From: Euglena gracilis | Taxonomy: Eukaryota > Euglenida > Euglenophyceae > Euglenales | NCBI GenBank assembly: GCA_039621445.1 | Contig: CP154954.1 | Coordinates: 50,571,847 to 50,635,846 of the forward strand | Direction: 5' to 3' | DNA length: 64,000 nt | In this document: piece by piece, positions 21,735 through 31,306 of the stretch | Layout of the letters: each line of letters opens with the position of its first letter | Position numbering within the stretch: the first letter of the stretch is position 1 | Notes under the pieces: generated by a model | Seen by the model: the letters and a program-made list of their open reading frames with translations, nothing else | The model's database searches: none | Told to the model about the DNA's origin: nothing | Made by a program: the position numbers and the translations under genes

Positions 21735-22262
21735 CAGGGTTGTATGGGAAGCTCCGCAGACATGAGGTAGGTGGTAGGGGGGGGGGTCCCCCCCGTAGGG
21801 GGGTAAGGTGGTAGGGGGGGGGGGGCCCGGCACCCCCCCCCCCTAGTTTCGGAAGGGGGGGTCCCCGGCGGTCCACTCCCCGCCCACCCCCCTCCCCCTC
21901 CTCTGCGGGAGCAAAAAAAAAATTCCGGCGCTTCGCGCCGGGTGTGTATTTTTGTACTTTTTTGAGGCGCAACATGAAATTTTGGCAAAATGGACAAAAA
22001 AAATGGCCGTAACTCGGGACTGGTGGGGAGTTGAGTGGTAATCAAAACTCTGTTAGATGGGGCATTTTAAGGGCTTCAATTTGATCTTTTGACATTTCCT
22101 CTGATTCCCCATCATTTTCAGGAAATTTCAGAAAAATTGCTTTTTGGACCCCCCCAAAAATGGCCGGATTTTTCGGCGACCGAAAACTGGAGGTAGGAGG
22201 GGGTCCCCCCCCCCCCTAGTTTTGGAAGGGGGTCCCCCCCCAGAGATTCCCATACAACCCTG
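21735..22262. mobile_element. F16 class 1 element, TSD ACTCCCCC
   Basis: Starts CAGGGTTGTATGGGAA and ends TTCCCATACAACCCTG, a perfect 16-bp inverted repeat. It is flanked by exact ACTCCCCC copies (21727-21734 and 22263-22270). It contains the GGCGCTTCGCGCC hairpin. A right-end fragment recurs at 24640-24770. Confidence 0.9.
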
Positions 22263-22274
22263 ACTCCCCCCGGG

Positions 22275-22385
22275 CACTTGGGCCCCCTCTTTCTTACATA
22301 CAAACTTGGCCCCCCTAAGGTTGGCCCCCTTTCCTTTCCCTTAATCCTGGCCCGGCCAAGTGCCTGGGGGGGGGGAGGTATTTTG
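22275..22385. repeat. F12 dispersed repeat
   Basis: CTTACATACAAACTTGGCCCC, then GGTTGGCCCC and a GGCCAAGTGCC-G-run end. Confidence 0.6.
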
Positions 22386-22486
22386 TTGAATCCTGCTGCC
22401 TCTCTCTCTCACACACCTTGTAACTCTGGTGCTCAAAGTGGTTTACGGTTGGTTTGCGAAAATGCGAACATCGACCAAAAACGCTT

Positions 22487-22705
22487 ACCCCCCCCCCTTG
22501 TCGTACGACCACCCCTCATTTACGACCACCCCCCGGTCACAGGTTGCAGGTCATGGGGGTGTTATGACCCCCCCCCCCCGGTCACAGGTTGCAGGTTGCG
22601 AAAATTTAACACCACCTTACCTACAACCGCCCCCTCATTTATGACCACCCCCCCCCCCCCCAGTCACAGGTTGCAGGAACCCGGTCGTACGACAAGGGGG
22701 GGGGG
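22487..22705. mobile_element. F1 element (class 2), TA-flanked
   Basis: TA, C-run, TTGTCGTACGACC ... GGTCGTACGACAA, G-run, TA. This is the full-length pattern, fitting TA-target insertion as shown for related families. Confidence 0.8.
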
Positions 22706-23000
22706 TAAGTGCGAGATGCGTCGCCTAAGTTCTCATTGCCACCAGCATCGGGTGATGCGAGATGCCCCCCCCCCCCCTGCCCGAACACACCGTGTTGTTG
22801 ACACGCCCTCCGTGACGGCATTTTTGACACACCATGCCGTTGTCCACCCGCCTGTGTCAACGACACATTCCCTGAGCATTGGCACCTCTTGGACAAGGGG
22901 GGGTACAGACACTGCACACACGGCTCCGCCTGCTGAACGGGGGGGGGGCAAGTTGACCACCTCTGTACAGGGCGGTGGTTGCCCCGGCCCCTCCCCAGAA

Positions 23001-23168
23001 ATGCAGTCCGACTCGTCCTCCTCCCCCACGATGGCCCCCGCTGACGGCGTGCTGCGGGGCAGCGGCCCCCAGCCCCGCGCGGCCAACCGGGCCAAGCCAG
23101 CCCAGGCCGAAGCCAGCCCCCCCCGCGTGTGCCTCGACTACCTGAAGGGCCGCTGCGTGCGTCGCCAG
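23001..23168 (+). CDS. mbl-C first coding exon with CCCH finger 1, 5' half
   Basis: The ATG at 23001 follows a CCCCAGAA acceptor-like sequence. It reads MQSDSSSSPTMAPADGVLRG, then an Ala/Pro/Arg linker, then PPRVCLDYLKGRCVRRQ. The start is chosen because it is the first ATG of the GC-rich conserved stretch; the acceptor could serve cis- or trans-splicing. The 3' border is ambiguous as in mbl-B; a CAG occurs at 23166. Confidence 0.72.
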
Positions 23169-23699
23169 CCTGCCCCCGCCTGGCCAGGCTTTCCTAAGAC
23201 CCCCCCCCCCCATGTCTAAAGAACCGGGTGTCAGGACCGTCTAGTTTGCCACCTTTCAGCAACACAACTGCCATACAACACACGCCCAATGATGTCTCGT
23301 GTTGTCCTTTCAGTGTCCATTAAAGGGGGAGGGGAAGTTGTCTCCCTCTCTCACTCTCTCTCTGTCTTTCTATCTGTCTCTCTCTCTCTCTCTGGCCCCG
23401 GGTCATTTTGCTCATCAACCCAGTGCATTTGCGTTCTTTCAGTTGTTTGCCATCTTCGTTGAAAACCCCCGTTTTTGAAGAGCTTTTACCAACAACCCAT
23501 TCGTCCAATGAGTTCTCCCTTGCTGGCCAACTGTTAGGGGGACAAATGGCATGAAAGTCGGGGGGGGGGGGGCAAGCGCCCAAGGAGACTTGAAAAAATG
23601 TGTCAAACGTTGAAGGAAAACATGTCACATTTGACCCTTAAACATTAAGGGGGGGGGAAATTGTGTAAATGTGCCAGTGGCATTTGCCTGCCCCTGTTC

Positions 23700-23880
23700 G
23701 GCCTTTGCCCATATGGCCGCCAGAATTCTCAACATCAGCAAGTTTAGCGCCGAAAGGTTGGCCCCTGGCCTTCCCTTCAATCATGCCCAGGCCTGCAAAA
23801 AAATCTTAAAATGCGAACTTGGCTCCGCAAGGTTGGCTTTTCAGTCATGGCCCGGGCCAAGTGCCTGGGGGGGGGGGGGT
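23700..23880. repeat. F12 dispersed repeat
   Basis: AACATCAGCAAG..., CTTGGCTCC and GGCCAAGTGCC-G-run, matching the F12 units. It lies inside the first mbl-C intron. Confidence 0.5.
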
Positions 23881-23904
23881 GAGGTTGGGCAGAGGCGGCA
23901 GCAG

Positions 23905-23969
23905 TCCCCCGGTGCCGGTTCCCCCACCCGGACCTCTCGGACTACCAGCTGCTGTCCGGCGCGGTGCAG
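23905..23969 (+). CDS. mbl-C exon: finger 1 end (CRFPHPDLSDY)
   Basis: Reads CRFPHPDLSDYQLLSGAVQ and then leaves homology with mbl-B exactly where an intron interrupts. GGTGCAG at its end is repeated at 26077-26083, where the homologous sequence resumes. Confidence 0.75.
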
Positions 23970-24879
23970 ACCACACCACGTCTTGGGGTCCCCACAAAGC
24001 GGTGGGGGCACATGGCTGACTGCAGGCGGGAGGTATGCCAGTTGTGCAATCTGCGTTTTTGTAATGGTTCAACAATGCTTTGAAAGCTTTTGTTGATTTG
24101 TTGATCTGAATGAGTTGCTGTTTGAAATGAAGTATAATTCCATGGAACTCCGCAACAAACCCCGAGGATAAGTTTGCACTGCTTTTCTCTGTCTTTTTCC
24201 CCATTTTTTTTGGTTTTTTTAAAAAAAAAACACGAAAGGCACCCTTTTCATCATGCATTTTTGGCTTCAAAAGATTGCGAATGATTATTCAAAGTGTTTT
24301 GCTTTATGAAATAAAAATATCTCAGTTACCTGACCCCCCCCCCCACATCCAATGAACGCCCTTGTGCAATGAACAGGGGGCGTTTGGAATTTTGGAATGT
24401 CGAAACTCAGGGCAGGAAATATCTCCCAACTCGGCTCTCTAAGACAGAGCTCTTGCCTGAACATTGTGCCCCTACAATTGCAACTTGGTGCAAGTCAGTC
24501 TTCAAAGTCCACATGTCCACGTGTGAATGAAGCAGTCCAACCAAGCCTTCAAAGGAAAATAAATTATTACCACACACCATGTGCTTTTTATTCACAATTA
24601 GCCATTACCAGTCCAGTGTCCCCCCCATTCTTTTGATTCCCCACCATTTTTGAGAAATTTCAAAAAAATCGATCTTTTTACCCAAAAAGCGGCCGAAATT
24701 TTCGGCGACCGAAAACTGGAGGTAGGAGGGGGGATCCCCCCCCCAGAGATTCCCATACAACCCTGGGGGGGGGGGGGGAAGGGGGAATACCCGGTCCATT
24801 TTTTCCAGTGTCTAACAAAATGGCTTAGCAGTGGACCGGGGTCCTTAAGAAAGCCTGTCAGCCAACAGGGGGGGGGAAA

Positions 24880-25320
24880 TGCGTTTCGCATTTTTTTTTT
24901 TTTTTTTTTTTTTTCAAATTTTCCAAAAATGCGCATTTTTGCGCATTTTTTCGCATTTTTTGCGCATTTTTTCGTTTTTTTCAGAGCATTTTTTTTGCTT
25001 TTTGGCACATTTTTTCGTGATTTTCTAAAATTTTCGCATTTTTTGACCATTTTTGCAATTTTTTTGCAAAAATTTGAAATTTTCGACTTTTTTTGAAACT
25101 TACATTTTCCTCATTATTCTACATAATTTCTTCAAATTTGGTGCCATTTTTGCATGTTTTTGGGTAATTTTTGCATTTTCGTGATTTTTGCGCATTTTTT
25201 CTCGGATTTTGCACATTTTTGCGCATTTTTTCCAAAAATGCGCATTTTTTTGCGCATTTTTTTGCGCATTTTTGCGCATTTTTGCGCATTTTTGCGCATT
25301 TTTTCCGAGGCCGGGCGAGC
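24880..25320. repeat. Degenerate tandem repeat 'GCGCATTTTTT'
   Basis: Many copies of GCGCATTTTT with TTTCG variants, partly as runs of seven or more units (25225-25310). Phe-rich ORFs across it are artefacts. A similar GCGCATATTTT tract is at 45710-45820. Confidence 0.85.
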
Positions 25321-25449
25321 GCATTTCCCCCCCCCCCCCTGCAGCCAACCCCTTTGCCCTGTGTTCTCCGAAGACTGTCCAGATTGTCATTTTAGTGTTC
25401 ATTGCGCTTGGGGGGGTGAGAGTAAAGCTTTTTCCAACAGAAAACACAA

Positions 25450-25815
25450 CCCGGGGGGTCTTATTTTTGGATTTTTTCTTGACCGACCCGGGCCCGAAAA
25501 AACACCATTTTTCAGATTCCCGAGAGTGCTAAAAATTTTCCTTCGGCGCTTCGCGCCATGTGTAAAATGGTGTAATTTGACATTTACCATGTTTTTTCCA
25601 CTTCAAAAATCTGAAATTTTCTGAAATTTCATCATTTTTGTGTATGAAATTGGGGTTTTTTGGTAATTTTTCAGGGAAGATTTTCACCGTCCCCGGCGCT
25701 TCGCGCCGTCAAGGGGGGTCTTATTTATGGGAGGGGTCTTATTTTTGGATTTTTGCTCGATCGGCCCAGGGGGGGTCTTATTTTTTGGGGGGGTCTTATT
25801 TTTTGGGGGGGGTTT
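25450..25815. repeat. GGGGTCTTATTTTTGG module cluster with GGCGCTTCGCGCC hairpins
   Basis: GGGGTCTTATTTTTGGATTTTT occurs three times and shorter forms follow. A GGCGCTTCGCGCC palindrome occurs twice. A related 'GGGGTTTTATATTTGGGG' cluster is at 38095-38490. Confidence 0.65.
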
Positions 25816-26083
25816 ACTGACTGACTAGTTTTGTTTTGTTGTTTTTCTCACATTTGCACTGAGCCCCCTCTAGGTCTCCCTGGAGTGGGCGTTATTGTGG
25901 CTTTTAGCTGGCAATGAGGGCGTTGAGTTACTGAACAAAACAGTCATGCTGCATCAATTCTGGGTCCTATGTAGTGGCACCAACCCCCCCCCCCTCCAGG
26001 AGGGATGGAGTATCGAATTAACTGAGTCGTGTGTTGAAAGTTAAGTGACCCCTGGCAGGTCAGGAAGCCATGGTGTGGTGCAG

Positions 26084-26167
26084 GCCCAGGCCGGCCGGCA
26101 GGTGTGTGAGGTGTGGGCCATGACGGGGCAGTGCAAGTTCGGCCAGAAATGTAGCAAGCTGCACCCC
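26084..26167 (+). CDS. mbl-C exon: second CCCH finger
   Basis: Reads AQAGRQVCEVWAMTGQCKFG then QKCSKLHP. Finger C-x8-C-x5-C-x3-H is complete. The 3' border is CACCCC before GGC-CAG, as in mbl-B. Confidence 0.78.
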
Positions 26168-26658
26168 GGCCAGAGGCTCCCAATGAAAAGAACACCACTC
26201 ATTCTCGTTTGCTATTTAGGTGGGGAGTGATATATTTGATAGCAGCCTTAATAAATAGCAGCCAGAGAGGGATCCCATGAATGTGCGTGAGATATTCCAA
26301 AATTGAAGTTTTGAATAAATTCCAGAATTGAAGTTTTCCTCCAGCGCTGTGACTGCTTTTTTGTTTGACGTTTTTTTCCAACTAGTTCTCAAAATTCATT
26401 TTTGTTGATTTTGCGGGTTTTTTTCCGGTTTCGCAAATTGTCAACTGTTTTGATTATACTCATTTTAAGATGGGAGAGTGACCCCCCCCCATTCCGTCTT
26501 TGACCAAATGGGGAGCACACTCCTCCACGCGGTTTGAACCAAAGCCCGGGGGCTGGGACGTGCGAGGAACGTGCCTCCTCCCCACGGACAACACCCCCGA
26601 GGCAAACCAGTCTTCTCCCGTTGGCCAACTCGTGCGGTGGGTGGCGGCCCCTGCCCTC
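26168..26658 (+). other. Nonconventional intron in mbl-C (CAG...CTG)
   Basis: GGC-CAG at the 5' border and CTG-CCCTC at the 3' border. It gives KLHP-YVIAQP in frame, the same junction as mbl-B. Confidence 0.7.
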
Positions 26659-26740
26659 TACGTCATTGCCCAGCCAGCGTTGCCAATGTTGGGGATCCCC
26701 CCTTCCATGGCCGCCCCGCTGCCCTGGACTGGGGATGGGG
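26659..26740 (+). CDS. mbl-C exon: YVIAQPALP exon
   Basis: Reads YVIAQPALPMLGIPPSMAAP. CTG plus five bases precedes it. The end is approximate. Confidence 0.62.
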
Positions 26741-27007
26741 CCGGCGATTGAGATTGTTGCGGGAGGAAGCCGATGCCGGATTACGAAACGATGTCCTGCC
26801 ACCCTCATTGCGACCCGGAGACATGCTTATTAGAATTCGGAGGATACGCAAATCCCCGGCCCCGATCGTCGTCATTTTTGCGCTGATCTTCAACAGTTTT
26901 CAATCGTGTTTTGTGTGGGTGCAGCGAGTAACAGTGAGAACCGCATGCACCAATGGCAGAGATGCGAGGGATGCATTGTTGGGTGGCGTCTGCAGTGGGG
27001 TGCTCCT

Positions 27008-27129
27008 GTCCCCCGCCCCCCCGCTGGCCCCGCACCTCATCCCCGTGTCCGCCGCCGCGCAGAAGGGGCACGGTGCGGTGAGCGCTCCCGATCCGCCTCC
27101 CTCCCTGCGGGCGGCCGAGCCGGTGCCAC
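27008..27129 (+). CDS. mbl-C exon: Ala/Pro-rich linker
   Basis: Reads PPLAPHLIPVSAAAQKGHGA, continuing VSAPDPPPSLRAAEPVP. It occupies the position of the linker exon in A and B. Both borders are uncertain: an earlier 3' border near 27056 would keep frame with the next exon, the later one would not. Confidence 0.45.
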
Positions 27130-27211
27130 AATCAGGCGTTGACCGCACAGGACAGCAACCCTGCACCAGGACTCCCAAAATGTGACATTGTTTCCTGGGG
27201 AATCTGTCTAG

Positions 27212-27309
27212 CGCCCCCTCCCCCCCTCCCCCTCCTCGTCCGTCAACCCCTCGCCCTGCCCGGCCCACGTCACCCCTCTGTACGCCCGCACCCTCCCCAA
27301 CCGTGTGGG
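27212..27309 (+). CDS. mbl-C exon: VNPSPCPAHV exon (first half)
   Basis: Reads SSSVNPSPCPAHVTPLYART then LPNRV. It aligns with INPWPRPAHVIPF of mbl-B. CTG plus five bases (ending in TAG) precedes it. It ends inside a GGG Gly codon completed after the next intron. Confidence 0.68.
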
Positions 27310-28154
27310 GCCCAGGGGACTTCTCACGCCAGATCCTCCCCCCCCCCTTCCCCACCAGGGATCCGCTGGTAAAACGGTGGGACAGTTCACTGAGCCCACA
27401 AACATTGGATTTATTTAACCTAAAACATTGGTAAAACCACGACAAGAAACGCCATTTTTTAAACCATTTTTACCATTTTTTGAAGACTCTTTCTCAAAGT
27501 CCCGCTGGATTTGGGCTTTCTTTGATCACCTCCAGGCGGTGTGTATGGGATGGGGATTTTCTTAAATCGTATTGCCCTGTAAGAACCTTAGTCTGTCCAA
27601 GGGCGTCAAACGGAGCCCAGAAATAAAAGGCCGCAAAACACACTTTTTGGGTGGCTGGGCAAATGTCCAAGGATCCAGAAATCATTTTTTTTCTCAAAGT
27701 TGACACATTTTTTTTTGCAAAAATAAGGCCATTTTTTCGACCGGAAACTGTTTGCCTGCTAAAGTGCTGCACACTCAGGACATTTTTTTTTCATTGTGCT
27801 TTGCCTTGCTCCAAGGAGGGGTTGTTTTCCGGTGGAAAACCAGCCAATCTCAGCCAATTTCAGGTGGTAAATCAGCCAAGCAAACCCCTCGTTTACACCC
27901 CCCCCCCCCTCTCGGACGGACCAACCAAATAATCCCCTCCCCCAACATCATCACCCATCATCACCCCCATGCAGGGTATTCAGTGAGCACTGGTTTTGTA
28001 CGGGGGGGGGGGGCCTTCAGACCAGGGGTCTGGGACTCCCCCCGGAAACCAAGTACAGAGATGAAGTTTTTGGTGTACGGTGAAAAATTTTGGGCCTTTG
28101 ACAAGGCCCGAAAATCGCGTTTTTGCATACTATTTCTAAAAGAAACACGGGCCA

Positions 28155-28349
28155 AAACATACATACATACATACATATATATATATATGTGTGTGTGTGT
28201 GTGTACATATATATATATTTATATATATGTATATATATATATGTATGTATGTGTATATAGAATATATATATATATAATATATAATAATATATATCTTATA
28301 TATTATATATATACATATGTGTGTATATATATATATCTATATATATATA

Positions 28350-28406
<57 letters not shown>
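28155..28406. repeat. TA/TATG microsatellite
   Basis: CATA, GTGT and long TA tracts. Tyr/Ile repeat ORFs are artefacts. Confidence 0.95.
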
Positions 28407-28409
<3 letters not shown>

Positions 28410-28437
28410 GGGGGGGTGCGACCCCCCTCTTCATGGG

Positions 28438-28631
28438 TGGTGGGTGGGGGTCGACCACCCCACCCCCCCACCCCCATTCTGGTGGCAGGGGGGGTCCGAA
28501 CCCCCTCCAACATGGCATTCCCCTGTTTCCGGGAGCGCCAATTTTTAGGTCAAAATTTTCCTTATTTGGGTGTGATGGTGGGTGGGGATGACCCCCCCCC
28601 CCATCACCAGGCCTTTTTTTGTACAGCCCTG
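28438..28631. mobile_element. F5 element, left-truncated, flanked by TTCATGGG
   Basis: The right end TGTACAGCCCTG is followed by TTCATGGG (28632-28639), and TTCATGGG also precedes the element (28430-28437). The left CAGGGC end is missing; the element begins at the internal TGGTGGGTGGGGGTCG. It is probably a deleted class 1 copy. Confidence 0.5.
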
Positions 28632-29009
28632 TTCATGGGGGCGGGGGGGGCACACCTAGCACCTCCCAACCGACCACCAGGTTCGACCAGGGGTGACCAT
28701 GATTTTTAGGACTCCCATATGTGAGGGATCTGACGAGGGCCGACCAGGGCCAACTCGGGCCGATGTTACCATTTGTTTGACGATCATTTCCATGGTAATG
28801 GTGGACAAGTTCTTCATGGCCTGCAGTCTTTTTTTGGGCATTTTTGCCACTGTTGCCCATCTCCCCTACACTTCTATCCACTTTTGGCCCACTTTTGCCC
28901 ATTTTTTTTTTGCCCATTCCCACCAACTCAAGGAAGATGCAAGTGAAGAGGCCAAGAGGACCAAAAGTAAAAAAAAAAGCAGAAGCAGCCTCAAGTCGTG
29001 TTAAGTGGG

Positions 29010-29280
29010 CAAAAAATGCTCCAAAGTGGCCAAAAGTTGCTTCCGATGGCTCAAATCAGCCAAAAGTGCCCAAACGAGGCCAGAAGCAGTCACTATTGAC
29101 CAAAAGTGGCCAAAAAGCAGTGGACGCAGGCAAAAGTGGCCAAAAAAATGGCAGCCAAAAGTGGGAAAAAAGCTAAACACAGCCAAAAATGGGCAAAAAC
29201 AGCCAGATCCCGCCATAAGAGTGGCCAAAAGAGGCCAAGTGTGAGGAACAGTATGCAAAATACGGCCAACAGTGGGCAAA
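29010..29280. repeat. Degenerate tandem repeat 'GGCCAAAAGTGG'
   Basis: About 20 spaced copies of GGCCAAAAGTGG/GCCAAAAGCAG, giving Lys-rich frames. The same unit occurs at 33975-34250. Confidence 0.8.
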
Positions 29281-29530
29281 AGTGCTTGAAAATGTATTAC
29301 ATGGTCGGGGTGTGTGCCTCTTTTTTATTTTGCTGACCCACCGATGGCCGACTGTTTGGCCAACCAGGGCCGACCAGGGGCCTGGTCCAACCCCCCCCCT
29401 CTCCCCACTCATTTCCTACCCTGCCCCAATATGGTTGACGCTGTCCCACCTGGGAAGTTGTCACGTGGACTTGCGCATACTGAATGGGCTGGCGACCACT
29501 TCCCAGGAGGGGGAGGAGTCCCCTGGTTGG

Positions 29531-29614
29531 GCCCACCGGCCCCGGCGTCCCCCCGCCCCGCCCCGAGAGCGCTGAACCGGTCCCTCCCGCGCTGCAGGCG
29601 CTGGAGGCCGACCT
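29531..29614 (+). CDS. mbl-C exon: second half, ALQALEADL
   Basis: Reads PTGPGVPPPRPESAEPVPPA then LQALEADL. The 3' border leaves GACCT before CTC-CAG exactly as in A and B. Confidence 0.7.
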
Positions 29615-30226
29615 CTCCAGCCCAGCAGGGCCACCGTTGGGCACCCATGGGTGGTGTGCACAAAAAATGTGTTATCCGGCCATTCAGCAGCTCAGGTCTT
29701 AGGGTCTCTGCCTGTCTGGTGCTATCTGATCTTCAGAGGGCATGGAGTTGCTAAAGAAGATTTGACCCCACCACCCAGGGGGGGGGTACGCCAACCAGCA
29801 GCCATCAACAAGTTCTGCTTTTTCCAGCTGCCCTTCGGGCAGCTGGACGGAAACGGATTGTTTGTTTGCTTTCGGGGGTGCAAAAATGGGCCAAAAATGG
29901 GCGAAAATGGGTCAGAAAAGTGCTGGCCAGGACAAATTTGGGGCCAAAAAAAATCGATTTTTTGTTTAATTGTTGATATTTTCTGAAATTTCAATTTTTT
30001 TGGTGCCCGGTTCGACCCCGGGCCCAGCTCCAGCCTGGGACCCCTACCGGGGGCGAGGTCAGCCATTGTTTTGCGCTTTGCCTATTTTTTTCCAATTGTT
30101 TTTGCCTGAAACCCTGCCAAATATGTTCTTGCTCTTTTGGCTCGGACAGCCAATTTTTGCCGTCTCCAATTTCCCCATTTTTTTGCCTCCAATTCACTCT
30201 GGCACCAAATCCCCCCCCCTGACATC

Positions 30227-30349
30227 CAGGGCTGCATGGGAATCCCCGCAACCTTATGGTGGGTTGGGGGGTCGAACCCCCCCCCCCCATCCCCATCCTG
30301 GTTGGAGGGGGGTCCGACCCCCCCCATCAGGCCTTCCCACACAGCCCTG
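30227..30349. mobile_element. F5 class 1 mini-element, TSD CTGACATC/CTGTCATC
   Basis: Starts CAGGGCTGCATGGGAA and ends TTCCCACACAGCCCTG. The 8-mers 30219-30226 and 30350-30357 match at seven of eight. The centre is a GGTGGGTTGGGGGGTCGA palindromic region. It lies within the intron 29615-30912. Confidence 0.82.
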
Positions 30350-30604
30350 CTGTCATCCCCCAAAAATCTGTGTCGGTGAAACACCCCACAGCCATTGCCC
30401 CGCTCCTTTTGTTGTAATTCTGTTTGTTGTTAGTTGCAATTCTGGCTTGGAAGAAATCATTCTGGAAGGGGGCCAGGGTTCGAGGTGGGTGTCTCCAGCT
30501 CCCCCCCCCCCACAGCACCCCCCACCTGGCTTTACCCTGAAGAGGGAGCACATTGGGAATCAGAATCAGGGGCATCACATTGCCCCCAGAATCCTGACTT
30601 TCAT

Positions 30605-30755
30605 TTAGTGCGCCGCGGAAAAAAATTTTCTGCGCCGCGGCACCAAACTTTTTGTGACTGCGTGCGCCGCGGAAGATTTCTTTCTGTGCGCCACGTGCAC
30701 CGCAGCAAGATTTTCCTTTGCATCGCGGAAAACTTCGCTGCGGCGCTCAATGAAA
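30605..30755. repeat. Degenerate tandem repeat 'GTGCGCCGCGGAA'
   Basis: Five imperfect units of about 30 bp with GTGCGCCGCGG followed by AARATTTTC. It is unique in the window and lies inside an mbl-C intron. Confidence 0.7.
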
Positions 30756-30912
30756 GTCTGGTCTTGTCTGTGCTCTGCCTGCGGTTTGTTGTGCCCTCGG
30801 TATTTCGACTCTTCCCCGGAATTCGCATCCGCGTCCTCCCCATCCGCCACACTGCCAGTGGCGCGGGGGTGTCGTTCGGCTCCCGACGATGGGCGAACCC
30901 CCTCCCGGGGCG

Positions 30913-30996
30913 CCGGTGGCCCTGCTGCCCCCAAGCCCGCCACACCCTTCGGGCGTGCGCCTTGCCATCCCCCACCAGCCGTTCCCCCTCCGCCGC
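30913..30996 (+). CDS. mbl-C exon: RHTLRACALPSP exon
   Basis: Reads RWPCCPQARHTLRACALPSP then TSRSPSA. It is homologous to RCRQARHALRGCALPSP of mbl-A. It ends at TCCGCCGC, inside the 8-bp duplication of the next intron. Confidence 0.75.
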
Positions 30997-31245
30997 AGTC
31001 CGGGCTGTCCGGGAATCTCCGAACCCCCACGGGTGGTGGGTTGGGGGGGGTCCAACCCCATCCCACCACGATTTCCCGTTTTTCTGGCGGCGCCGATTTT
31101 TGGGGTCAAAAGCAACGATTAAGGTAATTTTGAGGCATTTTAAGGTTTTTTTTCAGGCGTCTTGAAAAATGATTCTTTTTTCTTTTGGTGGCTGACAGTC
31201 AACCCCAACCCCCCCCACCAGTCTTTCCTGTACATCCCTGGCCGC
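30997..31245 (+). other. mbl-C-specific class 1 intron derived from an F5 element
   Basis: Element 31000-31240 starts CCGGGCTGTCCGGGAA (CAG mutated to CCG) and ends TTTCCTGTACATCCCTG, with the F5 GGTGGGTTGGGGG palindrome arms just inside. Flanking 8-mers are GCCGCAGT and GCCGCGCC. Splicing by the 3+5 rule gives PSAAPDLPICLLDML, the same length as PSGELEDPHPLLDML in mbl-A, where no intron exists. Confidence 0.78.
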
Positions 31246-31306
31246 GCCCGACCTCCCCATCTGCCTGCTGGACATGCTGCGCGCGCTAAACAGCTCCCCT
31301 TGCTGA
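31246..31306 (+). CDS. mbl-C terminal exon
   Basis: Reads PDLPICLLDMLRALNSSPC then stop. LLDMLRALN is identical to mbl-A and mbl-B. It is too short to appear as an ORF by itself. Confidence 0.8.

Larger units (their letters stand above)
23970..26083 (+). other. mbl-C-specific intron splitting the finger exon
   Basis: The 2.1-kb insertion is absent from mbl-B. It is bordered by a 7-bp direct repeat GGTGCAG. Its inner ends are complementary (ACCACACCA at the start, TGGTGTGGT at the end). It contains the F16 fragment (24640-24770), GCGCATTTTT tandem repeats and GGGTCTTATTTT modules. Confidence 0.7.
27310..29530 (+). other. mbl-C-specific class 1 intron, TSD GTGGGGCC/GTTGGGCC
   Basis: Element 27313-29525 starts CAGGGGACT and ends AGTCCCCTG. 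The flanking 8-mers (27305-27312 and 29526-29533) match at seven of eight. Intron borders by the 3+5 rule join NRVG-PTGPGVPPP in frame with LEADL. mbl-A and mbl-B are uninterrupted here, so this is an intron gain. The 2.2 kb includes nested repeats: an AT microsatellite, an F5-like insertion and GGCCAAAAGTGG tandem repeats. Confidence 0.75.
22795..31306 (+). other. mbl-C gene: muscleblind-like CCCH zinc-finger protein with extra introns
   Basis: Ten exon pieces match the mbl-A/mbl-B subfamily. The order is: start exon with VCLDYLKGRC; finger-2 exon in two pieces (CRFPHPDL and VCEVWAMTGQCKFGQKC); YVIAQPALP; linker; VNPSPCPAHV; LEADL; RHTLRACALPSP; LLDMLRALNSSPC-stop. Compared with A and B it has at least three additional introns, two of which are class 1 elements with recognisable 8-bp duplications. 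Function as in mbl-B is inferred. Confidence 0.72.

Noticed and set aside
22278-23219. 313-aa ORF
   Set aside because: Its 5' two thirds is an F1 element and F13-like repeat; only the part from 23001 is taken as coding.
24598-25447. Phe- and Lys-rich ORFs on both strands
   Set aside because: Products of the GCGCATTTTT tandem repeat.
26571-27185. 204-aa single ORF
   Set aside because: Spans a predicted intron and mixes frames; only the linker part near 27008 is supported by paralogues.
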